From positions 1 through 7,594 of the forward strand of contig QOAV01000042.1 in the NCBI GenBank assembly GCA_003972845.1: a stretch of DNA of 7,594 bases. The letters are read 5' to 3'. Position 1 is the first letter of the stretch. Each line of letters starts with the position of its first letter. The translations under genes and the position numbers were made by a program. Shown here in pieces: positions 6,698-7,594 of this stretch. The notes under the pieces are model-generated. The model was not told the DNA's origin. It ran no database searches and was given only the letters and a program-made list of their open reading frames with translations. This DNA comes from Gammaproteobacteria bacterium. Lineage in GTDB: Bacteria > Pseudomonadota > Gammaproteobacteria > QOAV01.

Positions 6698-7378
6698 ATG
6701 ACCGAGATTAAACACCGCCCTATCCGTTCCTACGTCCGCCGCGAAGGCAAGATCACCCGCGGCCAGCAACGCGCGCTGGACGAGCTCGGCCCCAAATATT
6801 TGCTGCCCACAGCGGGCCAACTGGATTTCCCGGCCATTTTTGGCAATGACCGGCCCGTGGTGCTGGAGATCGGCTTTGGCAACGGCCTCAGCCTGGCCGA
6901 AATGGCGCAAAACGATCCGCAACGCAATTATCTGGGTATTGAAGTGTATCGCCCCGGCGTCGGCAGCTTGCTGATCCGGATCCGCGAGCGCGGACTGACC
7001 AATGTGCGCGCCGTCCAGGCCGATGCCGTGGAAGTGCTGGAAAACCAGATCGCCGACGCCAGCCTGGCCGCCGCGCATATTTATTTCCCCGACCCGTGGC
7101 ACAAGGCGCGCCATAACAAGCGCCGCATCATCCAGCCGCATTTTGTGGCGCTGATCCGGAAAAAACTCCAAATCGGCGGCATTGCGCATATCGCCACCGA
7201 CTGGGAAGACTATGCCGAACACATCATGGCGGTCATGAGCGCCGCCGACGGTTTCATCAACCTGGCCGGTGAAGGCAACTTTTCGCCGCGACCGGAATAC
7301 CGCCCGCTGACCAAATTCGAGCAACGCGGGCAGCGTCTGGGACACGGAGTCTGGGACCTGCTGTTCGAGAAGACATAG
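6698..7378 (+). CDS. trmB: tRNA (guanine-46-N7)-methyltransferase TrmB
   Basis: The 226-residue product is a class I SAM-dependent methyltransferase that makes m7G at position 46 in the variable loop of tRNAs. Visible marks are an N-terminal IRSYVRREGKITRGQ (9-23), SAM motif I VLEIGFGNG (55-63), GIEVYRPGVG (80-89), the catalytic/tRNA-binding segment FPDPWHKARHNKRR (130-143), TDWEDYAE (167-174) and TKFEQRGQRLGHGVWDL (205-221). These closely parallel E. coli TrmB, which is about 13 residues longer. The ATG at 6698 is the only usable start: the frame has an in-frame TGA at 6659-6661 and no ATG, GTG or TTG codon between. Its own ribosome binding site is poor. The gene follows thiG by 82 bp, an order known from other gammaproteobacteria. 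Confidence 0.97.
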   Translation: MTEIKHRPIRSYVRREGKITRGQQRALDELGPKYLLPTAGQLDFPAIFGNDRPVVLEIGFGNGLSLAEMAQNDPQRNYLGIEVYRPGVGSLLIRIRERGLTNVRAVQADAVEVLENQIADASLAAAHIYFPDPWHKARHNKRRIIQPHFVALIRKKLQIGGIAHIATDWEDYAEHIMAVMSAADGFINLAGEGNFSPRPEYRPLTKFEQRGQRLGHGVWDLLFEKT

Positions 7379-7407
7379 CCAGAGCAGCCCATGCGCCCGC
7401 GGCATAC

Positions 7408-7594
7408 GACCGCCAGGGATGGCGGAAGTGTCGATAGGGTCGGGAACAACTGTCGACCGACCGCCAGGGATGGCGGAAGTGTCGATAGGGTCAGGAACAA
7501 TTATCGACCGACCGCCAGGGATGGCGGAAGTGTCGATAGGGTCGGGAACAACTGTCGACCGACCGCCAGGGATGGCGGAAGTGTCGATAGGGTC
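7408..7594. repeat. 51-bp tandem repeat array (3.7 copies, continues past the window)
   Basis: Units begin at 7408, 7459, 7510 and 7561; the fourth is cut after 34 bp. Units 1 and 3 are identical and unit 2 differs at three bases (7493, 7501, 7503). Each unit holds a perfect 6-bp hairpin CCGCCA-GGGA-TGGCGG (7410-7425 in unit 1) with a GNRA-type loop, and a second 7-bp stem GTCGATA / TGTCGAC with a 14-base loop (7430-7457). There is no T-run, so I do not call it a terminator, though it begins only 29 bp after trmB. There are no spacers, so it is not CRISPR. The right boundary is unseen. Confidence 0.95.

Noticed and set aside
6025..7405. Minus-strand open frames of 224 and 315 codons opposite thiG and trmB
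   Set aside because: Both are shadows of two well-conserved plus-strand genes and show His/Arg/Gln-rich compositions with no domain.
7410..7425. Intrinsic terminator of trmB
   Set aside because: The hairpin is perfect but is followed by AAGTGTCG rather than a T-run, and it recurs in every repeat unit.
7408..7594. CRISPR array
   Set aside because: The units are directly contiguous with near-identical sequence over all 51 bp; there are no variable spacers.

Overview
The window looks like a chromosomal segment of a gammaproteobacterium with moderately high GC (roughly 55-60 % by eye). The support is an AsmA-like envelope protein of the YhdP/TIGR02099 type, a TrmB almost identical in its motifs to the E. 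coli enzyme, and the gene order thiS-thiG-trmB, which I recall from Pseudomonas and relatives. I cannot name a genus. There are no RNA genes, insertion sequences, phage genes or CRISPR arrays.

The layout is two divergent blocks around a short repeat-rich intergenic region at 5500-5616. On the minus strand, reading leftwards, a 648-residue FadB-like protein (3553-5499) is followed after 59 bp by a large yhdP-type gene. That gene starts with GTG at 3493 and runs off the left edge (1164 codons visible, no stop codon or frameshift in the frame). The two are probably co-transcribed, although a TATAAT hexamer lies in the gap. On the plus strand, thiS (5617-5817) and thiG (5827-6615) are tightly coupled, and trmB (6698-7378) follows after 82 bp.

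ThiS and ThiG form the thiazole half of thiamine biosynthesis: ThiS carries sulfur as a C-terminal thiocarboxylate and ThiG builds the thiazole phosphate. TrmB makes m7G46 in tRNA and is a housekeeping passenger. The FadB-like protein has the full fold of the alpha subunit of the fatty-acid oxidation complex. It keeps both hydratase glutamates but has lost the NAD-binding glycine motif. Its pairing with a YhdP-type lipid-transport protein suggests, but does not prove, a link to envelope lipid or acyl-CoA handling.

The most unusual non-coding structures are three. One is a 51-bp tandem array at 7408-7594, running off the right edge, whose unit can fold into two hairpins with a pairing-preserving change between copies. 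The others are two different 7-bp-period microsatellites at 5524-5580 in the divergent intergenic region, one forming a telomere-like G-quadruplex motif. A pair of in-frame microsatellites also builds lysine-rich inserts inside yhdP. I see no clear evidence of a wholly new multi-gene system; the degenerate FadB paralogue and the hairpin array are the best leads.
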